Part shown: one piece after another, positions 10,290 to 18,324 of the stretch
How the letters are laid out: each line of letters begins with the position of its first letter
Position numbering within the stretch: position 1 is the stretch's first letter
From: Streptococcus canis
Lineage (GTDB): Bacteria > Bacillota > Bacilli > Lactobacillales > Streptococcaceae
Assembly: GCF_900636575.1 (NCBI RefSeq)
Contig: NZ_LR134293.1
Span: forward strand, 257,001-321,000
Length of the DNA stretch: 64,000 nucleotides
Reading direction: 5' to 3'
Notes under the pieces: generated by a model
Told to the model about the DNA's origin: nothing
What the model saw: only the letters and a program-made list of their open reading frames with translations
The model's database searches: none
Position numbers and translations under genes: made by a program

Positions 10290-10500
10290 TTCCTCAAGGG
10301 GTTTGGGGCTTTGCCCCAAGTGTTAAAATCCATCACCTAAAGGAGCCGTCTGCTCACTTTTGGTAGTGGATTTTTTGCGATAGTATGTATACACTATCTG
10401 AGCTCGCAAAGACCTAAAATTATGTTTTAGTATCAATTCTAAATTCCCCGTGCCAGACACGGTGGCTGACATTGTCAGACAATCATTTTTTAGAAGGACA
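10290..10500. other. Hairpin-rich intergenic region, candidate oriT or element junction
   Basis: Several dyads are packed between hsdM and the MobC-like genes. TTGGGGC/GCCCCAA (10303-10319) has a 3-base loop, GATAGT/ACTATC flanks ATGTATAC near 10379-10398, and CCGTG/CACGG is near 10447-10461. Such clusters beside mobC genes often mark transfer origins. No relaxase gene is adjacent to confirm this, so the call is speculative. Confidence 0.3.
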
Positions 10501-10542
10501 TAAGAAAACCGCAGATAAATTCCTGCGATTTCATTTACTTAT

Positions 10543-10899
10543 TTAATGTTTAGTAGACTTCTCTTTTAGGTTAACTGAGAGTCCCTTTTCCAATTCATCC
10601 AATAATTGAGTTATCAACTGACCAAGTTCTATAAAATTCTGTTGTGAAATATTTCCAACCTGAGTTGAAAACTTAGCAATCCTATTAATTGATCTGCCAA
10701 TCTGAATGAATCGCTCTGTCAGTTGCTCATACTCTGGAAAATTAATCGTCCATGATTCAATCTCTTGGTTAAATAATTTCTTTCTGGCAAAAGCGGAAAA
10801 GTTTGACTCTTTTTCATTAGCCATTAGTGCTAACAATCTTTTATTCTCATCCTCAGTCAAAAAGACTTGCTTCACGATATTTTTAATTCTATTTTTCAT
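10543..10899 (-). CDS. MobC-like relaxosome accessory protein (second copy)
   Basis: A 118-residue basic protein. It resembles MobC-type mobilization proteins: an N-terminal ribbon-helix-helix-like stretch (VKQVFLTEDENKRLLALM), an AFARKKLF segment, and a helical C-terminus with GRSINRIAKFSTQVG. MobC proteins help a relaxase melt or bind oriT. Its start overlaps the stop of the upstream MobC-like gene as ATGA (10896-10899). The two proteins share the layout (F/Y)ARK-(K/M)LF, then a (S/N)INxxA-like segment, so they may be ancient duplicates. No relaxase follows. Confidence 0.65.
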   Translation of the reverse strand: MKNRIKNIVKQVFLTEDENKRLLALMANEKESNFSAFARKKLFNQEIESWTINFPEYEQLTERFIQIGRSINRIAKFSTQVGNISQQNFIELGQLITQLLDELEKGLSVNLKEKSTKH

Positions 10900-11261
10900 T
10901 CATCCACTTTTGATAGTAACCTCGCCTTTTTCGTTTTATGGTATTTAAGGAACGATTTTTCATATTTTTCAATCATTTGAACACTGTAAGTCATAGCTCG
11001 TAATGCTTGAAGATCCTGAGATTTCTCTGCTATCCTTGCTAACTGATTGATATTATTTTTAATTCGCCTCAAAGAAAATATCAAGTCTTCAAATGAAGTT
11101 TCATCAAATACCAAAACAATAGGGAATTTCTTAAATAACATTTTCCTAGCATAGTTAGAAAAATTCCTTAAACCTGTATAACTGATAAGGTAGTTTAGCG
11201 TTTGATTCTGCGATTTTGTGATATAGAATTTTTTCAGAACTGTTCGATAACGCTCAACCAC
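10896..11261 (-). CDS. MobC-like relaxosome accessory protein (first copy)
   Basis: The protein contains NYARKMLFKKF and RRIKNNINQLARIAEK, the typical MobC pattern. An upstream ATG at 11300 is possible, but I prefer the GTG at 11261 because AAGGAGAA lies 8 bases before it. This gives 121 residues and only a short overlap with the preceding gene. It is in an operon with the replication and HTH genes upstream and the second MobC-like gene downstream. The product would act on element DNA during transfer. The family is assigned by pattern only. Confidence 0.65.
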   Translation of the reverse strand: MVERYRTVLKKFYITKSQNQTLNYLISYTGLRNFSNYARKMLFKKFPIVLVFDETSFEDLIFSLRRIKNNINQLARIAEKSQDLQALRAMTYSVQMIEKYEKSFLKYHKTKKARLLSKVDE

Positions 11262-11544
11262 AATAAATTCTCCTTGTGTATTTTTCTGCCTGAGACACAT
11301 CGTATTCCCTCAAATATTCTACAAGTTCCTGATAACCTTGCAACAGCCTTTCTTCTAAATTTGGGAAGTCATTTTCTCTACTCTGGATAATAATTTCTAA
11401 TTGATTGACAATTTCTCTAATTGAGAAACTATAATCCAGGGTTTCTTCCTCATACTCTGCTTTTAACCCTTGATACCGTTGTAACTCTTCTTCTGATTTA
11501 AAACCAGCGACTAGCATATTCTCCAATTGATAATATATTGTCAT
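11254..11544 (-). CDS. Hypothetical protein of the mobile element
   Basis: A small acidic, mostly helical protein (96 residues from the ATG at 11544, which has GGAGAG in front; a longer frame to 11595 would overlap the upstream gene). It includes YYQLENMLVAGFKSEEELQRYQ and has no catalytic motif that I recognise. Proteins of this size commonly sit between the replication gene and mobC genes in streptococcal mobilizable elements, which is the only hint to a role. Confidence 0.6.
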   Translation of the reverse strand: MTIYYQLENMLVAGFKSEEELQRYQGLKAEYEEETLDYSFSIREIVNQLEIIIQSRENDFPNLEERLLQGYQELVEYLREYDVSQAEKYTRRIYCG

Positions 11545-11554
11545 TCTACTCTCC

Positions 11555-12409
11555 TTATCCCTTTTGGTAAAACTTTCTAGCATTTTCATGAGCAATTACC
11601 TTAGATTCCAATAATCGCTCATCTTTTAGGCGCTCCATAGAGCTCATTAAATAGGCTAATGGTGACTCTACATCATTAGGAATACGATCTATCATTCCCA
11701 AGACTTCATCAGAAGTCATATAGCCTTCGCTTAAAAACTGTCCAATCGCCATTTTTTGCTTATGCGTTAGGGTGTAATTATAGGGGTAAATAAAACGATC
11801 GTTATATCTATCCGCAATCACTTGCAAAAGGGAATAATACTCTGGTTTGAGATAAGTTGTTGACTGATCTTCTGTCTCTCTAGAACTATTATCTAGTATA
11901 TTCTTATTCTCTTTCTGGTTCTTGTTCTTAATCTGTTGCGTTACTTGACCGTTACTTTCCGTTACAGGTAACATTTCTGTAACGTTACATTCTATTGATA
12001 AACTATCTTGCCCACTTACTAGAGCTTTTTGCTTTTGACGATGACGAGCCACTCTTTCTCTTGTTTGTTTACGAATTTTTTCTAGACCATCAATATTCTG
12101 ATGTTTCTCCCATTTAGGAATTGTGACTGCTCCATCCACAAAAGCAATCATTCCAAATTGTTCAAATGTTTTCAGAGCCAGCTTCACAGTCGTTGACTTT
12201 CTCCTAAAGACTGTAGTTAACATCTCTTCTGTATAAAAGACCTTATCTCCTAGAGCTAAGACTCCACTGTAATTCTGTTTACTTGCTAAAACGAGTAGTT
12301 TAAACCAGATGACAATTAAAGTATCTCCTTCGGGCATTGACTCAATCAACTGTATTTTTTCATCATCAAAGATATCTGTAGTAATCTTAATCCATTGTAC
12401 TTCACTCAT
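11555..12409 (-). CDS. Phage-type replisome organizer / replication initiator
   Basis: A 284-residue protein. The first ~120 residues (VQWIKITTDIFDDEKIQLIE, then MLTTVFRRKSTTVKLAL and GAVTIPKWEKHQNIDGLEKIR) fit the phage replisome organizer N-terminal domain, a winged-helix origin-binding fold. A basic linker (RKQTRERVARHRQKQK) leads to a C-terminal DnaD-like helical part around 195-284 that could recruit the helicase loader. It lies 11 bases after the HTH gene, in the same leftward operon. It suggests that the element can replicate after excision. Confidence 0.8.
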   Translation of the reverse strand: MSEVQWIKITTDIFDDEKIQLIESMPEGDTLIVIWFKLLVLASKQNYSGVLALGDKVFYTEEMLTTVFRRKSTTVKLALKTFEQFGMIAFVDGAVTIPKWEKHQNIDGLEKIRKQTRERVARHRQKQKALVSGQDSLSIECNVTEMLPVTESNGQVTQQIKNKNQKENKNILDNSSRETEDQSTTYLKPEYYSLLQVIADRYNDRFIYPYNYTLTHKQKMAIGQFLSEGYMTSDEVLGMIDRIPNDVESPLAYLMSSMERLKDERLLESKVIAHENARKFYQKG

Positions 12410-12420
12410 ACGTGTACCTC

Positions 12421-12705
12421 CTATCTTTCATATTGCTTTAGCCATCTAGTGACAGCTCGTTTATCGTACAGAGTCACCCCATCAATGACCATTGTAAGCA
12501 TTCCTTCTCGTGTCCATTTTTGAAGGGTTGTCGTTGATACATCAAGCCACCTAGAAAGAGCTGCCATCCGAACCATAGGTTTGTATAGTTCTTTATCTTC
12601 TAGCGCTCTTTCAATAGCTGTAGAGACCATTTCATCATAATGTGCCCTTAACTGTTTTTCCAAAACTTTGGGAAGTTGAACAACTAAAGTCGCTTCTTCA
12701 GACAT
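12421..12705 (-). CDS. Excisionase-like helix-turn-helix protein
   Basis: A 94-residue protein with a central HTH of the MerR/excisionase type (VRMAALSRWLDVSTTTLQKW, then MLTMVIDGVTLYDKRAVTRWL). Such proteins bind attachment-site DNA or early promoters of integrative elements. It is the first gene of the leftward operon and is divergent from the XRE repressor gene, with operator-like repeats in between. It could be an excisionase or a simple regulator. Confidence 0.6.
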   Translation of the reverse strand: MSEEATLVVQLPKVLEKQLRAHYDEMVSTAIERALEDKELYKPMVRMAALSRWLDVSTTTLQKWTREGMLTMVIDGVTLYDKRAVTRWLKQYER

Positions 12706-12782
12706 ATTATTACCTCGTTTCCATTTCTCAATTAAATAAACTCCGAAATTTTGTATATTTTATTATACATTTTAAATTATAA

Positions 12783-12826
12783 ATACTTTTTGTATTCTTG
12801 TCGAGTGGTATTATACTTTTTGTATT
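12783..12826. promoter_or_regulatory. Paired operator-like repeats between divergent element promoters
   Basis: The 14-mer ATACTTTTTGTATT occurs at 12783-12796 and 12813-12826, exactly 30 bp apart (about three helical turns). Each contains the dyad TAC-N5-GTA. The second overlaps the expected -35 of the rightward repressor promoter, whose -10 is TAGAAT at 12835-12840. A related GTATA...TATAC dyad lies about 30 bases to the left. This is the expected layout for repressor autoregulation. Confidence 0.55.
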
Positions 12827-12858
12827 AAATATGGTAGAATATCAATTAGGAGGAATCT

Positions 12859-13377
12859 ATGACTAATAATATAGCTAAACTTATAGAAGAAAGTGGCAAA
12901 AAAATAAAAAGTATCAGTGAAGCGCTAGATATATCCTACCCAACACTATCTAGCTATAACCAAGGAATACGAAAACCTAAAAAAGAGAATGCTCAAAAGT
13001 TAGCGGATTATTTTGGTGTCTCAGTGGCATACATCCTTGGAATTGACGAAGAAAAGTACGCTCCGTCAAATTTAAAAATCGTCACTGATAGTTTCAAGAC
13101 ATCTGAAATTACTTCTGTAACACCTTTTAAAAGCGATATGGAGAAGCTTAAGAAAGGAATCGAACTAGGAGAGATTCATTTGTCTATGCCCTTAAATGAA
13201 GGCTTCTCAGACGATTTTAGGCGCATTTTAGCGCGCTACTTGATCAATCATGAGGAAGAATTCATGAAAACTTTCACTAAACACATGAATAGTTTAAAAC
13301 GAGAGTCAGAAATTTGGCAAACCTGGATTCAGACTGAAGAATACCGAATTAGACAAGAAGACCGACACAAAAAATAA
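12859..13377 (+). CDS. XRE-family repressor of the mobile element
   Basis: A 172-residue protein with an N-terminal HTH_XRE domain (IKSISEALDISYPTLSSYNQG, residues ~17-37, followed by LADYFGVSVAYILG). The C-terminal ~100 residues are helical and charged and lack the Ser/Lys protease pair of LexA/CI-type repressors. A strong AGGAGG precedes the ATG. It is divergent from the HTH/replication operon and upstream of the integrase, so it probably keeps the element quiet. Confidence 0.8.
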   Translation: MTNNIAKLIEESGKKIKSISEALDISYPTLSSYNQGIRKPKKENAQKLADYFGVSVAYILGIDEEKYAPSNLKIVTDSFKTSEITSVTPFKSDMEKLKKGIELGEIHLSMPLNEGFSDDFRRILARYLINHEEEFMKTFTKHMNSLKRESEIWQTWIQTEEYRIRQEDRHKK

Positions 13378-13431
13378 ACGAACAGTTTCTCAATTACATA
13401 AGCTCCGAAAACTTAGAAACGGAGAACTGTT

Positions 13432-14585
13432 ATGTCTGTACACAAGTACCAATCTACAAAAGGAGTCACCTATTTTGTTAAAGTTTACCTTGGTCTAAAC
13501 GACTACGGTAAGAAAAAATATTATACTAAACGAGGATTCAAGACGCGCAAAGCTGCCAAAGCTCATGAAACTGCTGTTAATCATCAGTTGAATAGTGGAA
13601 CTTTTGTCCATATTACTGCTCAAACAACCTACACTTACCAAGAGCTTTATCAAAGGTGGTATGAAGCTTACAAAGATACTGTTGAAGCAACTACTGCAGT
13701 CAAAACTGCCGACCTCTATCGCCTACATATTCTTCCTGTTTTTGGAGAAAAGAAAATTTCAAAAATCAGTCCTTTAGACTGTCAATCCTTCATCACTGAC
13801 AAAGCCAAGACATTCAAAAACATGAACAAATCAAATCTTATACTTCTAAAATATTTGAATTTGCCATTAATATGAATTATATTGAACGAAATCCTATGAG
13901 CAAGGTTATTATGCCTAAACTCAAAAAAACTGTCAGTGAGAACTATTGGACAGTTAACGAGTTGCATCATTTTTTGACAATCATTTTAGAAAATGAACCT
14001 TATAAACATTATGCACTATTTCGATTACTAGCATACAGTGGGTTACGAAAAGGAGAGCTCTACGCCCTCAAATGGGAAGATTTTGATTCTGAGAATCAAC
14101 TATTAACAGTCAGCAAAAGTTTAGGAAGAATAGATGGTCATGCCATTGAAAAAGGAACTAAAAATACATTCTCTGTACGCTCTATATATCTTGATGATGA
14201 AACCTGTTCTATCCTCAACAAATGGAAACAGGAAACTAGCAGAGAAAAGTGGCAATTATCAGTACAACCTCTTTCTCTCGACAAAGAATTTATGTTTACA
14301 TACTGCAACCGAGATGGTGAGATAGAACCCTTACACGCTGACTATATCAACAATATTCTAAAACGTATTATACGTAAGCATAATCTTAAAAAGATTAGCC
14401 CACATGGGTTTAGACACACTCACGCAACCTTGATGATTGAAATGGGAATTGACCCAGTCAATACTGCTAAACGCTTAGGCCATGCAAGCAGCCAGATGAC
14501 TTTAGACACTTATAGCCATGCTACAAAAGCTGGTGAAAAACAGTCAATTACAAAATTTGCAGAGTATCTTAATAAGGCTAAATGA
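13432..14585 (+). pseudogene. int: Tyrosine integrase, frameshifted
   Basis: Two overlapping frames encode one phage/ICE-type tyrosine recombinase. Frame A (13432-13875) has the AP2-like arm-binding domain and the start of the SAM-like core-binding domain. Frame B, whose first ATG is at 13872, has the catalytic domain: Arg in SGLRKGELYALKW, the HGFRHTHA box, LGHASSQMTLDTY, and the tyrosine in TYSHAT. Frame B can be read back to about 13824 as EQIKSYTSKIFEFAIN, so a loss of one A near 13825 (ATGAACAA from an ATGAAACAA-like ancestor) explains the break. If real, the element cannot integrate or excise with its own enzyme. The gene ends about 145 bases from rpsI, its probable target. Confidence 0.85.
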
Positions 14586-14668
14586 ACTAGATTTATTGCT
14601 CAGCCTCATATTGACCAAAAACCAAGTCTCGAAAGATTACCAAAAGGATTACCAAAGCACTTTTTTCA

Positions 14669-14705
14669 TCAAAAAAAGCACCTTGCGAAAACTTCGCAAA
14701 GTGCT
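14669..14705 (-). terminator. rpsI terminator
   Basis: The arms AGCACCTTGCGAA and TTCGCAAAGTGCT (14677-14705) form a 13-bp stem with one mismatch. A T-tract follows on the minus strand. It lies 25 bases after the rpsI stop. Confidence 0.8.
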
Positions 14706-14729
14706 CTGAAACGTTGATATAACTGAATA

Positions 14730-15122
14730 TTAACGTTTTGAGAATTGTGATGCCTTGCGGGCTTTTTTAAGACCTGGTTTTTTACGTTCAACCATACGTG
14801 CGTCACGTGTAAGAAGACCAGCACGTTTTAATGAATCGCGGAAATCTGGATCTACTTGAAGAAGCGCACGAGCGATACCATGACGAATCGCACCTGATTG
14901 TCCACCGTATCCACCACCAACAACGTTTACGAAAACGTCGTATGAACCTTCAGTTGATGTAACTGCAAAAGGTTGGTTGATGATCAAACGTAGGTCAGCA
15001 TGTGGGATGTATTCTTCTACATCTTTTTTGTTAACAGTGATTTTACCAGTACCTGGAACCAAACGAACGCGTGCAACAGCGTTTTTACGACGGCCAGTAC
15101 CTGCATATTGTGCTTGTGCCAT
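14730..15122 (-). CDS. rpsI: 30S ribosomal protein S9
   Basis: A 130-residue protein with the universal S9 features: [19 protein letters not shown] near the start, [19 protein letters not shown], and the basic C-terminal tail ending QFSKR that reaches the ribosomal P site. It is cotranscribed with rplM, 20 bases upstream. The 3' end of rpsI is a known integration site of streptococcal integrative elements, which fits the integrase lying just beyond the stop. The protein end is intact, as expected when the attachment core restores the last codons. Confidence 0.97.
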
Positions 15123-15142
15123 TATTTAATGCTCCTTTCCTC

Positions 15143-15589
15143 TTAGATAAGTCCTGAGATGTCAAGTACTTCTGGTTGTTGTGCTGCATGAGTATGCTCA
15201 CTGCCAACGAAGACTTTCAATTTCATACCTTGTGCACGTCCAAGAGTGTTATGTGGAAGCATGCCTTTAACTGATTTTTCAATCAAGCGAACTGCGTTTT
15301 TAGAGCGAAGTTCACCAGCAGTGATTGATTTCAAACCACCTGGGTACATTGAGTGAGTGTAGTAAACTTTATCAGTCACTTTTTTACCAGTTAATTTAAC
15401 TTTTTCAGCGTTGATAACGATAACGAAATCACCTGTATCAGTGTGTGGTGTGAAAGTTGGTTTGTTTTTTCCGCGAAGTACGCTAGCAACTACTGCAGAA
15501 AGACGCCCAAGTGGTACATCAGTTGCGTCAACAACGTACCATTTGCGTTCAACTTGGCCTGGTTTAGCCATGAAAGTTGTTTTGTTCAT
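15143..15589 (-). CDS. rplM: 50S ribosomal protein L13
   Basis: A 148-residue protein starting [20 protein letters not shown]. It includes the L13 signature region [20 protein letters not shown] and [11 protein letters not shown]. The open frame runs back to 15694, but AGGAGA immediately precedes the ATG at 15589 and gives the family length. It is the first gene of the rplM-rpsI operon, driven by the promoter at 15706-15735, with a structured leader between. Confidence 0.97.
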   Translation of the reverse strand: MNKTTFMAKPGQVERKWYVVDATDVPLGRLSAVVASVLRGKNKPTFTPHTDTGDFVIVINAEKVKLTGKKVTDKVYYTHSMYPGGLKSITAGELRSKNAVRLIEKSVKGMLPHNTLGRAQGMKLKVFVGSEHTHAAQQPEVLDISGLI

Positions 15590-15591
15590 GA

Positions 15592-15700
15592 TTTCTCCTA
15601 TACGAATTCGTAATATTTGTTTACAGGGTGATGGGTGTTCCGTCCCATCAAAGGTATTTGGAAGGTTCCGGGGCCTTTCAAATGGGGTAAACAATACCGC
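15592..15700 (-). promoter_or_regulatory. Putative L13 autoregulatory mRNA leader
   Basis: About 110 bases of leader lie between the promoter and rplM. They contain complementary segments, including TGTTTACC near the 5' end against GTAAACA near the 3' end, GAAAGG/CCTTTC and GATGGG/CCCATC. Firmicute rplM genes carry an L13-binding leader in this position. The assignment rests on position and pairing only. Confidence 0.55.
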
Positions 15701-15705
15701 CTACT

Positions 15706-15735
15706 ATAATATCAAACTTAACAGGCTCTAGTCAA
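15706..15735 (-). promoter_or_regulatory. rplM-rpsI promoter
   Basis: Minus strand: -35 TTGACT (15730-15735), 18-base spacer, -10 TATTAT (15706-15711), about 115 bases upstream of rplM. Confidence 0.7.
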
Positions 15736-15804
15736 GTGCTTTAGCTATTTTTATTGGATTATTTTTTCCGTTTTTGGGGGAATGGCAGAGCTGCTCTGCT
15801 AATA

Positions 15805-16011
15805 TTAGTGACAATCATCAGCTTCCCAAAAGAGGTCATCCAGAGTCTTGTCTAGTACACGACAAATGGCAATGCAAAGATTAATCGTTGGGTTGTAATC
15901 TCCCTTTTCAACAGCCGCAATGGTTTGTCGGGATACACCTACTAAATCTACTAGAGCTTGTTGAGACAAATCCTTGCCTGCACGCGCTGCTTTTAATTTG
16001 AGGTTCTTCAT
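15805..16011 (-). CDS. XRE-family small regulator (YozG/Cro type)
   Basis: A 68-residue protein that is essentially one HTH: LSQQALVDLVGVSRQTIAAV followed by NPTINLCIAICRVLDKTLDDLFW. This compact class (helix-turn-helix ending in LDDLFW) often pairs with a membrane protein gene. Here its start overlaps the end of the upstream six-helix membrane protein as ATGA (16008-16011). A simple view is that the two genes form a regulated membrane module, with the regulator acting on its own promoter. Targets are unknown. Confidence 0.85.
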   Translation of the reverse strand: MKNLKLKAARAGKDLSQQALVDLVGVSRQTIAAVEKGDYNPTINLCIAICRVLDKTLDDLFWEADDCH

Positions 16012-16706
16012 TCATCTGCCTCTTTAGCATCCAGATAATGACGATAGAGAATACTAGCTCCCATACTAAGAAGCGTTATTCCTAACACCATTAGAGATCC
16101 GCTACCACCTGCCTTGAAAAAGCTTTCCATTTTGATTGGCGGTGCCATCATCTCTGTTACCGCCAATCCTATAATGACCAAGCTCATCGCTGTTGCTATC
16201 ATCCCCATCAATGTTCCTTGCTTTCCAAAGCGTCCATCTACAAATGGAGAAGTCCCGTTGAGGTTACAATAAGTGGTTTGAACAGCCACCCCTCCCCATA
16301 AAGCCAACGTAAAGAGGAAGCTTGCAGATACCAGCCCCTCCGAGAATCGGCTAATAAAGAGTGACAGCCAGGCAACCCCAATCATAAACCAAAACCCAAT
16401 AGTGTATCCTTTGAGAAGAATCTGTTTTTGGCGTTCATCATATTTGGGCAGCTTCTGATAGTCCCTTACCTTAGGATCTAGTACTTCTTTGCTATCTAGT
16501 CTAGTTTGGAGCTTTTTCGCTGTCTTTAGTCCCCATACCAACAATATGAGAAGGCTAGTCAATACAAGGGCTGCGCCGCCAAATAAGTAACGTTGAAAAC
16601 TGGTTTTAGCCAGCAGTGTCGCTACTAACACAACTAGATCCATCACTGCTGTTATGACAATGAAACCCCGTTGCGACTTAACGAGATTTTGTTTGCTGTC
16701 AAGCAT
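16008..16706 (-). CDS. Six-helix integral membrane protein, partner of XRE regulator
   Basis: A 232-residue protein with about six hydrophobic spans: two in residues 14-60, two around 110-150 (FWFMIGVAWLSLFISRF and a LFTLALWGG-type helix), and two near 170-225. A polar cytoplasmic loop (DPKVRDYQKLPKYDERQKQ) separates the first pair from the rest. I recognise no transport or enzyme motif. It is coupled by a 4-base overlap to the HTH gene. Similar HTH plus DUF membrane pairs are common in Firmicutes and are poorly understood. Confidence 0.75.
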   Translation of the reverse strand: MLDSKQNLVKSQRGFIVITAVMDLVVLVATLLAKTSFQRYLFGGAALVLTSLLILLVWGLKTAKKLQTRLDSKEVLDPKVRDYQKLPKYDERQKQILLKGYTIGFWFMIGVAWLSLFISRFSEGLVSASFLFTLALWGGVAVQTTYCNLNGTSPFVDGRFGKQGTLMGMIATAMSLVIIGLAVTEMMAPPIKMESFFKAGGSGSLMVLGITLLSMGASILYRHYLDAKEADE

Positions 16707-16805
16707 GATTTATTTCTCCTTTGATGTTTTATGTGACATCAAATAACTTATTTTAGTCTTTTTGTCAAATATACTTTACACACCTGACTGATTTAGCCAT
16801 TCAAA

Positions 16806-16834
16806 AAAGGATTGAAAATTTCTCTTCAATCCTT
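16806..16834 (-). terminator. degV terminator
   Basis: A perfect 10-bp stem AAGGATTGAA/TTCAATCCTT (16807-16816, 16825-16834), followed by a T-run on the minus strand just after the degV stop. Confidence 0.85.
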
Positions 16835-16842
16835 ATAAGGGA

Positions 16843-17703
16843 TCAACGGGACTTCTGCCCAATAACAAAAACTGCCAAGGTATTAGGACCAACGTGAGCT
16901 GAGATAACTGGCCCCAGTGGCATCATGAGAACGTCACTAATATTCTCACGCGCCAGCAACTGTTCTCGTAACTTTTCGGCACTATCCTGATCGCTAGTAT
17001 AAGAAACAATAACCGTTGAATCGGCAATATCTTTTTCCACTTGAGCCACCATTTCTTTGATGGCTTTTTGACGGCCCCGAATTTTTGCGATGGGCACCAA
17101 TTTCCCTTCGGCATCAATCCACAGAAGAGGTTTGATACTAGCTAGACTACCAAAAAAAGCAGAACTTTTTGACAGACGCCCACCACGCACCAGATGAAAG
17201 AGGTCATCGACCAAGAAATAAGTGCGCAAGCGGGGCAAGATAGTTTCAATCAGACATTTCGTTTCACTTATCGTTTTGCCACTGTCTCTGGCTTCCGCCG
17301 CTAAAATGGTGAGGTAGCCCTCTCCTCCTGCGGCAGCCAAGGTATCAATAATTTCAATCACTGCATCGGGGTAATCTTCTAATACCATATCACGTGCCAT
17401 CACCGCACTTTGATAGGTTCCCGAGAGAACAGATGAAAATGCTAAGTAGAGAAGGGGGGTCTTGTGCTTGGCATGCTCTCGAAAAACGTTTTCAAACTCC
17501 CCTACATTAATCTGACTGGTTTGAGGTTGACTACCTGCCTTCATTTTTTCTAAAAGGCGCTCACTACTAAGACGATGAGGACCAACAGTCTCATAAACTT
17601 TCCCATCACACGTAATGGTTAAGCCCATGAGGGCAATATTATGGTCGTCTGCCCAAGCAGGATTCAAATCCGCTGTAGAATCGGTCATTAAAGTAAAGGT
17701 CAT
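16843..17703 (-). CDS. DegV-family fatty-acid-binding protein
   Basis: A 286-residue DegV protein: [13 protein letters not shown] at the N-terminus, the SQINVGEF block, [15 protein letters not shown], and the C-terminal [19 protein letters not shown]. DegV/FakB proteins hold an acyl chain, and FakB members present it to the kinase FakA. Whether this copy serves that pathway is not shown by the sequence. I place the start at 17703 (MTFTLMTDS) because the AGGAGA site is too close to the upstream ATG at 17709. It is a single-gene unit with terminators on both sides. Confidence 0.9.
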   Translation of the reverse strand: MTFTLMTDSTADLNPAWADDHNIALMGLTITCDGKVYETVGPHRLSSERLLEKMKAGSQPQTSQINVGEFENVFREHAKHKTPLLYLAFSSVLSGTYQSAVMARDMVLEDYPDAVIEIIDTLAAAGGEGYLTILAAEARDSGKTISETKCLIETILPRLRTYFLVDDLFHLVRGGRLSKSSAFFGSLASIKPLLWIDAEGKLVPIAKIRGRQKAIKEMVAQVEKDIADSTVIVSYTSDQDSAEKLREQLLARENISDVLMMPLGPVISAHVGPNTLAVFVIGQKSR

Positions 17704-17776
17704 TAGCATCTCTCCTAGTCACTTGTTTATATTTAGTTTGATGATCAAATTATTATCGCCTTATTCTATCAAAAAA

Positions 17777-17793
17777 ACTCGCACTTGGCGAGT
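17777..17793 (-). terminator. rlmB-rae1 operon terminator
   Basis: Stem ACTCGC/GCGAGT (17777-17782, 17788-17793) with seven Ts following on the minus strand, 10 bases after the rae1 stop. Confidence 0.8.
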
Positions 17794-17802
17794 ATAAACT
17801 GA

Positions 17803-18321
17803 TTAATCATCTAAATGTGTCATAAACGCTTTCAATTGATCCATTTGTCTTTGATCAAAAGGTCTCAACTTAGGTGTTTTCATCTCAATAGCTTGAGACA
17901 TTTTATCCAAATCAGCTTTGACAGTATTAACCCTTTGTTCTAATTCTTTGGCGGTAACGCGAAGAGCTCCTTGGGAAAAAATAGTCCACTGCTCATTGAG
18001 ATCACTGGTTGCAACTTCTACTAAGTGAATAGCCGTGTTTAGTTCCGCAGCCGTGCGCTCAATATAACTATCTGCTGTTTCTTCCTCTTCTGTAAACACT
18101 ACGGAAACTTTGTAGTGATCATAACGCTGCCTTAACCCTGGCACATACTGGGCATCAAAAACACAAATAATGTCACTATTCTCAAAATGGGCATAATGAT
18201 TAAGTTTTGTTAAAAGTGTGTTACGTGCCTGTTCTAACTGGTTGGTCTTAAATAATTGACGAGTGGACTGCCAAAAGGCAATCATATTGTACCCGTCAAC
18301 TAAGAGAATTCGTTTTTTCAT
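17803..18321 (-). CDS. rae1: NYN-domain endoribonuclease, Rae1/YacP family
   Basis: A 172-residue PIN-like (NYN) protein. ILLVDGYNMIAFW carries the first catalytic Asp, DIICVFDAQY the second, and EETADSYIERTA the third. In B. subtilis, Rae1 cleaves mRNA in the ribosomal A site. The gene follows rlmB by 3 bases, the same linkage seen in many Firmicutes, and both products act on the translation apparatus. The family is secure; the exact role here is inferred. Confidence 0.88.
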   Translation of the reverse strand: MKKRILLVDGYNMIAFWQSTRQLFKTNQLEQARNTLLTKLNHYAHFENSDIICVFDAQYVPGLRQRYDHYKVSVVFTEEEETADSYIERTAAELNTAIHLVEVATSDLNEQWTIFSQGALRVTAKELEQRVNTVKADLDKMSQAIEMKTPKLRPFDQRQMDQLKAFMTHLDD

Positions 18322-18324
18322 CGC

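Noticed and set aside
14586..14760. Attempt to find the second attachment site by matching the rpsI 3' end elsewhere in the window
   Set aside because: I found no second copy of the last ~20 bases of rpsI to the left within the window; the far end of the island is therefore not marked.
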